64,000 nucleotides of DNA, from positions 1 to 64,000 of the forward strand of contig JAJDCZ010000025.1 of assembly GCA_029260555.1 (NCBI GenBank), given 5' to 3'. Below the pieces are notes generated by a model. It was given only the letters and a program-made list of their open reading frames with translations. It was not told the origin of the DNA and did no database searches. Below, one piece after another: positions 8,570-15,607 of the stretch (positions are counted from its first letter, which is position 1; every line of letters begins with the position of its first letter). Source of the DNA: Phycisphaerales bacterium (GTDB lineage: Bacteria; Planctomycetota; Phycisphaerae; Phycisphaerales; UBA1924). Made by a program: the position numbers and the translations under genes.

Positions 8570-8599
8570 AAAAAACCCACGCCTGGGTCAGCGTGGGCT
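8569..8599 (-). terminator. Intrinsic terminator of the rpsL-rpsG unit
   Basis: On the minus strand the stem CCCACGC/GCGTGGG (8576-8582 with 8591-8597) is followed by a T-run (8570-8575). It lies about 45 bases after the rpsG stop and separates the ribosomal genes from the ThiF-like gene. Confidence 0.8.
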
Positions 8600-8645
8600 T
8601 GAAGATGTCTTTGCGGACAGATTGCTGAATACGCTCTGTGCGAGA

Positions 8646-9137
8646 TCAGGCGAAGTGTGCGAAGGCCTTGTTGGCTTCAGCCATGCGATGGGTCTGCTCA
8701 CGAGTATTCATGGCTTTGCCTTCGCGGCGGGCAGCAGCATAAAGCTCGTCAGCAATTCTCTGCGAAATGGGCCTGCCCTTTTCGCTGCGAGTTGCATTGA
8801 GGATCCAGCGGAAAGCCAGCGACTGCTGACGCTTGCGAGTCACCTGCATGGGCACCTGATAGTTGGCACCACCGATTCGCTTGGAGCGAACCTCGACGAA
8901 AGGCTTGACATTATCAATAGCGCGACGGAAAACCTCGATGGAATCTTTGGGAGCTTCGGGGTCATTATCCTTGTCGAGCTTGCCCTGGATGTTGTCCAGA
9001 GCGTCGTACATCGCACGCTGAGCGACAGATTTTTTACCGTCGAGCATGAGACAGTTGATGAACTTGGAAAGAACCAGATCATTGAACTTGGGATCGGGAC
9101 GAAGTTGTTCTGCGGATTTAGTGAATCGGCCTGCCAT
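8646..9137 (-). CDS. rpsG: 30S ribosomal protein S7
   Basis: S7 nucleates assembly of the 30S head by binding 16S rRNA. The 163-residue product contains the conserved [10 protein letters not shown] near residues 28-37, the A-I-D-N-V-K-P segment near 72-78, the stretch [10 protein letters not shown] near 86-95, and the basic R-K-R-Q-Q near 101-105. Length is normal for S7. AGGAG lies just before the ATG at 9137. It follows rpsL on the minus strand with a 123-base gap and ends at an intrinsic terminator. The elongation factor genes fusA and tuf, which usually follow, are absent. Confidence 0.96.
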   Translation of the reverse strand: MAGRFTKSAEQLRPDPKFNDLVLSKFINCLMLDGKKSVAQRAMYDALDNIQGKLDKDNDPEAPKDSIEVFRRAIDNVKPFVEVRSKRIGGANYQVPMQVTRKRQQSLAFRWILNATRSEKGRPISQRIADELYAAARREGKAMNTREQTHRMAEANKAFAHFA

Positions 9138-9260
9138 TGTAAATCTCCTGGCTCATCTGCCAAACGCATGCGTTTAGCTCTGTTCACCCGATCAGTCTGC
9201 CAGGGCTGAAGGGATTACTTGCCTTGCTTGCCCACATTGGGAAGCAATGTTTATTATTTT

Positions 9261-9632
9261 TTACTTGCCGCGTTTGGCACCGTACTTGGAACGGCTTTGC
9301 TTGCGACCATCGACACCGAGGCAATCCAGTGAGCCTCTGACGACATGGTACCGCACACCGGGAAGATCTCGTACCCTGCCGCCACGGACGAGTACAATAG
9401 AGTGCTCCTGAAGGTTGTGGCCTTCACCACCAATGTAAGCAGTGATCTCTTTGCCATTGGAAAGACGCACACGGGCGATCTTTCGCAGGGCGGAGTTGGG
9501 CTTCTTGGGGGTGGTGGTGCGTACATTCAAACACACACCACGGCGTTGCGGGCAACTCCCCAGATCCCTCACCTTGGATTTGGCTTTGGGAGATCGGCGA
9601 GGTTTGCGTACAAGCTGATTAATCGTCGGCAT
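9261..9632 (-). CDS. rpsL: 30S ribosomal protein S12
   Basis: S12 lies at the decoding centre and affects translational accuracy. The 123-residue product is almost full length and highly conserved: M-P-T-I-N-Q-L-V at the start, V[14 protein letters not shown] at about 37-51 (including the Lys that is mutated in streptomycin resistance), G-E-G-H-N-L-Q-E-H near 73-81 and the [10 protein letters not shown] segment near 90-99. It is the first gene of the rpsL-rpsG pair. A divergent MazG-like gene starts 164 bases away, so the promoter of rpsL should lie in 9633-9796. Confidence 0.97.
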   Translation of the reverse strand: MPTINQLVRKPRRSPKAKSKVRDLGSCPQRRGVCLNVRTTTPKKPNSALRKIARVRLSNGKEITAYIGGEGHNLQEHSIVLVRGGRVRDLPGVRYHVVRGSLDCLGVDGRKQSRSKYGAKRGK

Positions 9633-9796
9633 ATCAGAACCCGGTCAAATGAATAAAGTTTGTATCTTGAAAGCGGCCAAAGTGTAGCCCTCTGTTCGGC
9701 TCTGGCAAGTACAATCACCACGAACCGTATCCAATCTGTCCCTTCTCCTCGACAAAGGGACCAATGAAGCGGGTTTTTAGAAGGGATCTCCAACTG

Positions 9797-10087
9797 ATGC
9801 ACCTGAATGACTTTCAGAAACTTATCCATGACCAGTACTTCAAGACCGATTCTGACCGGGGGGCTGCGGGAACCTTCCTGTGGTTTATTGAAGAAGTGGG
9901 TGAACTGGCCACTGCGATTCAGAACAATACCCGATCAGAACCGACTGCTGAGGAGAGGGTGAATCTTGAGGAAGAGTTTGCCGATGTGCTGGCCTGGCTT
10001 ACGACGCTGGCCAACATTCTGGATGTTGATTTGTGCAAAGCTGTGCAAAAATACTCCAAGGGCGATATCGAAGGGGTCAAGAACTGA
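9797..10087 (+). CDS. MazG-like nucleotide pyrophosphohydrolase
   Basis: MazG-type enzymes hydrolyse nucleoside triphosphates to monophosphates and pyrophosphate and clean the nucleotide pool. The small all-alpha protein has the metal-binding pattern E-E-V-G-E-L-A near residues 32-38 and E-E-E-F-A-D-V-L-A-W-L near 58-68, with the expected Glu and Asp ligands. At 96 residues it is a single-domain form. An in-frame ATG at 9764 would add 11 residues; I prefer 9797 because family members usually begin just before the L-x-x-F-Q segment. Its stop codon overlaps the convergent phosphatase gene by 11 bases. Confidence 0.78.
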   Translation: MHLNDFQKLIHDQYFKTDSDRGAAGTFLWFIEEVGELATAIQNNTRSEPTAEERVNLEEEFADVLAWLTTLANILDVDLCKAVQKYSKGDIEGVKN

Positions 10088-11585
10088 CACCCTGTGCCTG
10101 ATTCTGAGCCTGCGAAGTTTTTATGGCATCAGACTCATCCGTAATCAAGGGTCTGGTGATTTCGATGACCAGCGTGTCGTCTTCGGGCGGGCCTGCGCGG
10201 TGTTGTTCGATGGCGTGGATGATGGTGCTTGGCCATCCGCCGACAGGGTCGGGATCAGTGTTGTAGATCAGATCGCGCAAGCCCTGGATTCTAAGCATGG
10301 CACCCTGGCGGTTGCGTGCTTCGTTGGCACCATCGGTATAGGCCACGAGAACATCACCGATGCTGAACTGACGGGATTCCTGTTCTGAGTTAAACTTGTC
10401 AGCATCGAGAACGCCCAGCACGAAAGTGGTTGATTCAAGATCGTCGAGTCGGCCATCGATGGTTTTGATGAATGCGGGCGGGTGGCCTCCACTGGCATAT
10501 TGAATGATGGATTGATCGGGCAGGACGCGCATGCACAAAGCGGTGACGAAGACAGAGTGGTCTGCCAGTGTGAGGTGGACATAGCTGTTGAGGAGGCTGA
10601 GGACGCAGCCGGGTTCGATGTTGGGTTGCTCTGCGAAGATTCGTGCGACTTCGCCATGGAGGCGGTTGACGGTGAGAGCTGCGGGGATGCCATGGCCTGT
10701 GACATCCATGAGAACGATGCTGAGCGAGTCATCGTTGTCGGGCTGATGTGTGTGCAGGTAATCGCCACCGATCTGTCGCATGGGTTCGTATTCGTACGAA
10801 AAGCGGACGGGGCCCTGATTGACATTGTCGGGAAAGAGTGATTCATGGATTTTCCGAGCATCGACGAGTTCGCGTCTCATCTCGCCATAGCGGTGCTGAA
10901 GGAATCGGATCTTTGAGCCTTCAACGCGCTTGGAGTGCCTGAACCAGCAGATGATAATGCCGGGGATGGCTGCGAATATGTACAGGACAAGCTGGAAGGT
11001 GATCTGGACCGTTTCAGCACTGATGAATCCCTGGGGAAGGAAAATCACAACTGAGATCGCGACCCTTGCGATCACAATGGCGATCATGGGGCGAATGGCC
11101 TGCAAAGGCGTCCAAGGCAACAGGGCACAGGCCAGAATGTGAATAAATGCGATTTCAAGAGCACCAGTGTGCGTTACGGGCATGATATTGAGCGCAAAGC
11201 TGCCCGAAACAATCTCAATGAGGCCATCCATGGCGACGAGCATGATGCTGAGTCGCAAGAGCCTTTGATCTGAGACGCGGTTCCTGAAAGCAAACATGAA
11301 GCATGCGGTATAAGCCCCCAGTTCGATCAGTAACAGAAATATTGTCAGGGCTGATTGAAGGCTGAGATTGGGGACAAATCGCCCATCGATATTCTGGACA
11401 GACGAGTGCCAAGGCAGGTTGCTGGTGATGATGGGTATGCTGAAGGAGATCAATATCAACAGCGACAAGCCAAGGACGATTCCTGTGAAGAGGAGGAACT
11501 GGCGGCGCAAGATCGACTGGGTTTCCTTGAGATACGCTTCGCGGTAGTCAGCGGTGAATGTGGCACTTCGTGCAGATCGAGTCAT
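10077..11585 (-). CDS. Membrane-anchored PP2C-type serine phosphatase (RsbU/SpoIIE family)
   Basis: The first half of this 502-residue protein holds about six hydrophobic segments (about 25-50, 80-105, 115-135, 145-170, 175-200, 205-225), giving a membrane sensor module. A short linker, R-K-I-H-E-S-L-F-P near 250-258, resembles the coupling helix of RsbU-like proteins. The cytoplasmic phosphatase domain has I-G-G-D-Y near 276-280, the metal motif D-V-T-G-H-G-I-P-A-A near 297-306, A-S-G-G-H-P-P near 368-374 and Y-T-D-G-A-N-E near 427-433. Known relatives dephosphorylate anti-anti-sigma factors. No partner kinase or antagonist is nearby. The ATG at 11585 is used rather than an upstream in-frame TTG at 11621. 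Confidence 0.85.
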   Translation of the reverse strand: MTRSARSATFTADYREAYLKETQSILRRQFLLFTGIVLGLSLLILISFSIPIITSNLPWHSSVQNIDGRFVPNLSLQSALTIFLLLIELGAYTACFMFAFRNRVSDQRLLRLSIMLVAMDGLIEIVSGSFALNIMPVTHTGALEIAFIHILACALLPWTPLQAIRPMIAIVIARVAISVVIFLPQGFISAETVQITFQLVLYIFAAIPGIIICWFRHSKRVEGSKIRFLQHRYGEMRRELVDARKIHESLFPDNVNQGPVRFSYEYEPMRQIGGDYLHTHQPDNDDSLSIVLMDVTGHGIPAALTVNRLHGEVARIFAEQPNIEPGCVLSLLNSYVHLTLADHSVFVTALCMRVLPDQSIIQYASGGHPPAFIKTIDGRLDDLESTTFVLGVLDADKFNSEQESRQFSIGDVLVAYTDGANEARNRQGAMLRIQGLRDLIYNTDPDPVGGWPSTIIHAIEQHRAGPPEDDTLVIEITRPLITDESDAIKTSQAQNQAQGVSS

Positions 11586-11657
11586 GAAAGGTGTTTCCCT
11601 GGCTGACAGTTTACACTGCAACAGGTGTTTGGTGCGAGATGAGGTTGAACAAGGGCA

Positions 11658-12233
11658 TTATGTCTGGGAAGAGCCTGGCTCCCAGAGCACATCGCCCGAG
11701 CCGCCATTATCGACATTGGCCTTTCTTGCCAGGACAAACAGAAGATCGCTCAATCGATTGAGATATGTGATCGCTCGTGGGTTAGATTGTTCGGGTTCTG
11801 CCTTCATCAGTTGCACAGCCCGGCGTTCAGCCTGACGAACAGCACAGCGGGCGACATGCAGCCGGGCAGACGCTTCGGTCCCGCCGGGGAGGATAAAGCT
11901 GGTCAAAGGCTCAAGGTCTGCATTGACCTCATCTATACTCTGCTCCAGCCACTGCACCTGACTTTGGATAACGCGAAGCTTCTGGTCGTCTTTGCCAGGC
12001 ACACAGAGATCTGCACCGACATCAAACAGGTCGTTCTGAACCCGCAACAGCATGGCACGAATGGCAGGATGCTGATCCAGCCCCGCAACAGCCAGGCCTA
12101 TGGCTGCATTTGCTTCATCAACACAGCCATAGGCTTCGACGCGGGCATGGTGCTTGTCAACACGAGACAGATCACCCAGATGGGTTGAGCCATCATCACC
12201 CGTGCGAGTATAGATTTTTGTAAGTTTAACCAT
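11658..12233 (-). CDS. Cob(I)alamin adenosyltransferase, PduO type
   Basis: PduO-type enzymes transfer the adenosyl group of ATP to cob(I)alamin to make coenzyme B12. The 191-residue protein has the P-loop-like T-R-T-G-D-D-G-S-T near residues 7-15, R-V-E-A-Y-G-x-V-D-E-x-N near 26-37, D-V-G-A-D-L near 70-75, F-I-L-P-G-G-T near 108-114 and the R-x-A-E-R-R and L-N-R-L-S-D motifs toward the end, as in the trimeric family. GGAG about 6 bases upstream supports the ATG at 12233; an in-frame ATG at 12245 is possible. No B12-dependent enzyme is in this window. It lies 72 bases upstream of the phosphatase gene on the same strand. Confidence 0.9.
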   Translation of the reverse strand: MVKLTKIYTRTGDDGSTHLGDLSRVDKHHARVEAYGCVDEANAAIGLAVAGLDQHPAIRAMLLRVQNDLFDVGADLCVPGKDDQKLRVIQSQVQWLEQSIDEVNADLEPLTSFILPGGTEASARLHVARCAVRQAERRAVQLMKAEPEQSNPRAITYLNRLSDLLFVLARKANVDNGGSGDVLWEPGSSQT

Positions 12234-12294
12234 CTCATGCTCCATAGCTAAAGGACTCTTGTACTCGTGATAGTCTAACTTCTTTTCTGGTCAA

Positions 12295-12400
12295 TCATCC
12301 CCCCCCACTCATCCATCTCCCCATATTCCCCAAATTTCCACCCCTCCTCCCCTTCTCCTTCACTCCCCTTCCCCATCCCCCACCCACCCCCTCCATTGGC
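12295..12400. repeat. C-rich low-complexity tract upstream of recJ
   Basis: Runs of four to six C alternate with short A/T spacers over about 100 bases between the divergent cobalamin adenosyltransferase and recJ genes. The complementary strand could form G-quadruplexes. No gene or clear promoter pair is visible within it. Confidence 0.45.
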
Positions 12401-12427
12401 TGCGTGGGTTACGATAGACTCTGACCC

Positions 12428-14197
12428 ATGCTCGAAACCAAACCATCCGGTTCAAACCAGTCGTCAGCGTCATATGTCCGGGGACTGACCAGGCTCTGGG
12501 AGATTCCATCGTCACAGATGGCAGAGCAAGGCACGCTTCTGGATCAGGTGCTGACAAAGCGAGGTCTGCAAGGCGAGGCTCTCTCGCGGTTCATGGACCC
12601 ATCACTCCGTGTGCTCCATGATCCATCACTGATCCCTGATATGGACAAAGCTGCAACTCGGATTCTCAAAGCGATCACGGATCAGTCGCCGATTGCGATC
12701 TATGGGGATTATGATGTCGATGGCATCACCGCCAGTGCCATTCTCTATCACACCATCAAGACCATCAGCCCCGATACAGAACCTGTACTTTATCTGCCAC
12801 ATCGTCTGGATGAAGGCTATGGCCTGAACTCAGAGGCTCTTGAACAACTACACAGCCAGGGTGTCGGTGTGGTTGTTTCGGTAGATTGCGGGGTCACAGC
12901 CTTTGAGCCTGCCAGCCGGGCACGAGAACTTGCCATGGACCTGATCATCACCGATCACCACAACCCGCCAGAGACTATCGAGGATCTGCCCAATGCTTTT
13001 GCAGTGGTTCATCCTCGCAGGCCTGATTCGGATTATCCGTTTGGTGAGTTGTGCGGCGCGGGCGTTGCATACAAGCTGGCGTGGCGGCTGTGCACCATGG
13101 CCAGCGGGTCGTCGCGTGTTACGAGTGAGCAACGCTCGCTGTTGATCGAGCTTCTTTCGCTGGCGAGTTTGGGTGTGATTGCAGATGTTGTGCCTTTGCT
13201 AGATGAGAATCGTGCAATTGCCCGGTTTGGGCTTGCGCGGATCAAGCACACGGTTTTTCCAGGGCTGGCTGCGTTGATCAAAGCCAGCGGGCTTCATGGC
13301 GATGAGATTGACAGCGAGGCTGTGGGCTTTCGACTGGCACCCAGACTCAATGCATGTGGCAGGCTTGGTCGTGCAACTGAAGCTCTTGAGCTTTTGACGA
13401 CAGCAACTGGCGTGCGAGCAAAGCAGATTGCTGAGGAGTTGACGCAGCTCAACGATGAACGCCGAAAGATTGAGCAGGCGATCGTCAAGCAGGCGATTGA
13501 GATGGCTGAAGCTCAGGCGATGACGGGCGATGGCTGCCGGGCGATCGTACTGGCGCATGAAGACTGGCATCCGGGTGTGGTGGGGATTGTCTGTTCCAGG
13601 CTTGTAGATCGATTCTGCAAACCCACCATTCTCATGCAACTATCTGATGGCAAGTGTCATGGATCAGGTCGCTCCATCGAAGGATTCAACCTTCATGCGG
13701 GCATCAAGGCGTGCGAGGAACATCTGACAAGCTTTGGCGGACACGACATGGCTGCGGGTCTTTCGATGCCTGCTGAGCACTTTGAAGCGTTTTCAGCAGA
13801 CTTCATGGAAGTCGCCAAACAAAGGCTTGATCCTGAAGATCTGGTGAGACGGACAAAGATCGACATTGATGTCACGCTCGAACAGCTGTCGATCAGGAAT
13901 GTGGAGTTGCTGGGCAAGCTTCATCCTTGTGGGTGTGAGAATCCTTCAGCGATACTCAGGCTGAGGGAGGTGCGGATCGTGTCGCCTCCGGTTTCGTTTG
14001 GAAAGTTTGGCAAGCATCTGAAGCTGCATGTGACCGATGGCACACAGCAGTTGACACTGGTGTGCTGGGGATGGAGCGAGCACGAGGACAAGATTCATGC
14101 TGGGGATGTCATCGAAGCGGTGATCCGCCCCAAGGTCTCACATTGGAACGGCAGAAGCAGCGTCGAACCTGTGCTGGTGGATCTTCGTGTCATGTAG
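12428..14197 (+). CDS. recJ: Single-stranded-DNA-specific 5'-3' exonuclease RecJ
   Basis: RecJ degrades single-stranded DNA from the 5' end in recombinational and mismatch repair. The 589-residue protein is normal length. The DHH phosphoesterase domain shows Y-G-D-Y-D-V-D-G near 92-99, V-D-C-G near 152-155 and the namesake T-D-H-H-N-P near 175-180. Further motifs are the C-G-A-G-V-A-Y-K-L segment, R-L-A-P-R-x-N-A-x-G-R-L near 307-318, W-H-P-G-V-V-G-I-V near 379-387, and the DHHA1 motif F-G-G-H-D-M-A-A-G near 437-445. A C-terminal OB-like domain follows. It stands alone on the plus strand between minus-strand genes. Confidence 0.94.
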   Translation: MLETKPSGSNQSSASYVRGLTRLWEIPSSQMAEQGTLLDQVLTKRGLQGEALSRFMDPSLRVLHDPSLIPDMDKAATRILKAITDQSPIAIYGDYDVDGITASAILYHTIKTISPDTEPVLYLPHRLDEGYGLNSEALEQLHSQGVGVVVSVDCGVTAFEPASRARELAMDLIITDHHNPPETIEDLPNAFAVVHPRRPDSDYPFGELCGAGVAYKLAWRLCTMASGSSRVTSEQRSLLIELLSLASLGVIADVVPLLDENRAIARFGLARIKHTVFPGLAALIKASGLHGDEIDSEAVGFRLAPRLNACGRLGRATEALELLTTATGVRAKQIAEELTQLNDERRKIEQAIVKQAIEMAEAQAMTGDGCRAIVLAHEDWHPGVVGIVCSRLVDRFCKPTILMQLSDGKCHGSGRSIEGFNLHAGIKACEEHLTSFGGHDMAAGLSMPAEHFEAFSADFMEVAKQRLDPEDLVRRTKIDIDVTLEQLSIRNVELLGKLHPCGCENPSAILRLREVRIVSPPVSFGKFGKHLKLHVTDGTQQLTLVCWGWSEHEDKIHAGDVIEAVIRPKVSHWNGRSSVEPVLVDLRVM

Positions 14198-14207
14198 CAT
14201 GTCTATG

Positions 14208-14233
14208 AAAAAACCCGCGAATAATCGCGGGTT
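14208..14233 (-). terminator. Intrinsic terminator of the secretin/TPR unit
   Basis: A perfect nine-base inverted repeat, AACCCGCGA (14212-14220) with TCGCGGGTT (14225-14233), has a four-base loop. On the minus strand it is followed by a T-run, so it ends transcription of the TPR gene. It lies between that gene and the 3' end of recJ. Confidence 0.85.
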
Positions 14234-14259
14234 GGGTGTAACGGGGGATGTTGTCTTGA

Positions 14260-15519
14260 TCACTCGGGAACGCTGGCAACCTGAGCTTTGACCGCAGCCT
14301 GCTGGCTCATCTGTGAGAGTGCTGCAGCGTTCTGGGTATCCAGGGTTGAAGCAAGAGCAAAGGTGCGTGAGGCCTGGGCATACTCGCCCATTTCTTCAAG
14401 GATAAGGCCCTTGGCGATCAGAGCTGTGGGATCGCCCGAACTGCGCGTGATGGCTTTGTCCAAGCTGATTACTGCAGCTTTGAGACTTCCTTTTTCCTTC
14501 TGCCACATTGCGCGAAGTATGAACCCTTCGGGTCGATTCGGAGCCTGGGCGATGATCTGGGTTGCTGCAGCAGTCACACGCCCCAGATCGTGCAGTTGAT
14601 ATGAGATCTGTCCAAGCATAATCCAGGCTTCGGTGTCAGCCTGACCACTCGTGCCACTGGTCAGAGCAAGCAGCACTTTGCGAGCTTCGACTGGACGATC
14701 AAGCTCGATCAGGCAGGTGGCCTGCAGATGCATGATGTCTCTGCGATTTTGATAGTCAGCAATGCGAGACAGTGTGGACAGGTTGAAGTTTGCGGTGGAG
14801 TAATCGCCGAGGGCAACCTGTGCCCGGGCGAGGTCTTCGATGATGGCCGCATCTTCAGGAGCAAGCAGCCGAGCCTCAGAGAACATCGTAACAGCTTTAG
14901 GGAAATCTTCCTGGATCATTGCGACATGGCCCAGTGTCTGACGAACACCCGCGTTGTGCTCAAATGTGGCGGACTGGCTATGGAGAAACGCCTCCGCCTG
15001 ATCGTAGTTGCCCATTGCCATCATCACTTCCGCAGCAGCGATGACATATTGAGGATTCGAGGGGTCCAGCACATTGGCTTTGCGATAGCGTTCAACTGCC
15101 AGTTCTTCCTGAGAATATCGTTCGTGCACAATGCCCAGGTAGTACTGAGCTTCGACAAATGTGGGATCGATCGCTTCAGCTTTGAGAAACGAGTTCATGG
15201 CACTTTCAAGGTCGCCCAGCTCGATCAGGATTCGCCCCCTGAGGACATGACTTTTAGTGACCGATTCATTGATCGCAAGTGATCGGTTCACACGCTCGAG
15301 GGCTTTTTCCAAATCCCCTGCGAGGTATGCCTGGCGAGCCATATCCCATTCAGTTGCACTCTTGATGAGGCTCCATTTGCGTTCTGCTTCAGAGATGCTT
15401 TTGGCGGTGTGCGTGCCATGACCAGCGCAGCCCCCGATGAGAGGAACAACAAGTGTTACCAGTGCCACAGCGAACATGAGTGTGGAGCCGCGGCGTGATG
15501 TGTTTTTCGTGGTGGACAT
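14260..15519 (-). CDS. TPR-repeat lipoprotein linked to the secretin
   Basis: The 419-residue product begins with a lipoprotein signal: a basic N region, a hydrophobic core (about residues 13-27) and the lipobox L-I-G-G-C at about 26-30, so it should be lipid-anchored. The rest is a chain of tetratricopeptide repeats, seen as recurring A-x-x-Y-L-A-G-D and Y-x-x-A-x-x-x-L-x-x-P patterns from about residue 58 to 400. In secretin systems, TPR lipoproteins (pilotins, PilF/PilW type) help the secretin reach the outer membrane and oligomerise; that role is inferred from position 88 bases downstream of the secretin gene. GAGCGAG upstream of the ATG at 15519 sets the start; longer upstream frames would bury the signal peptide. 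Confidence 0.85.
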   Translation of the reverse strand: MSTTKNTSRRGSTLMFAVALVTLVVPLIGGCAGHGTHTAKSISEAERKWSLIKSATEWDMARQAYLAGDLEKALERVNRSLAINESVTKSHVLRGRILIELGDLESAMNSFLKAEAIDPTFVEAQYYLGIVHERYSQEELAVERYRKANVLDPSNPQYVIAAAEVMMAMGNYDQAEAFLHSQSATFEHNAGVRQTLGHVAMIQEDFPKAVTMFSEARLLAPEDAAIIEDLARAQVALGDYSTANFNLSTLSRIADYQNRRDIMHLQATCLIELDRPVEARKVLLALTSGTSGQADTEAWIMLGQISYQLHDLGRVTAAATQIIAQAPNRPEGFILRAMWQKEKGSLKAAVISLDKAITRSSGDPTALIAKGLILEEMGEYAQASRTFALASTLDTQNAAALSQMSQQAAVKAQVASVPE

Positions 15520-15607
15520 TTTCTCGCTCCGATTGAGAACTTGTGTTAGCTTGGGGAAAAAAGAACAAAGCCAGAGGCAGTGGCTATCCCACCTCTGGTG
15601 ATGAGTT

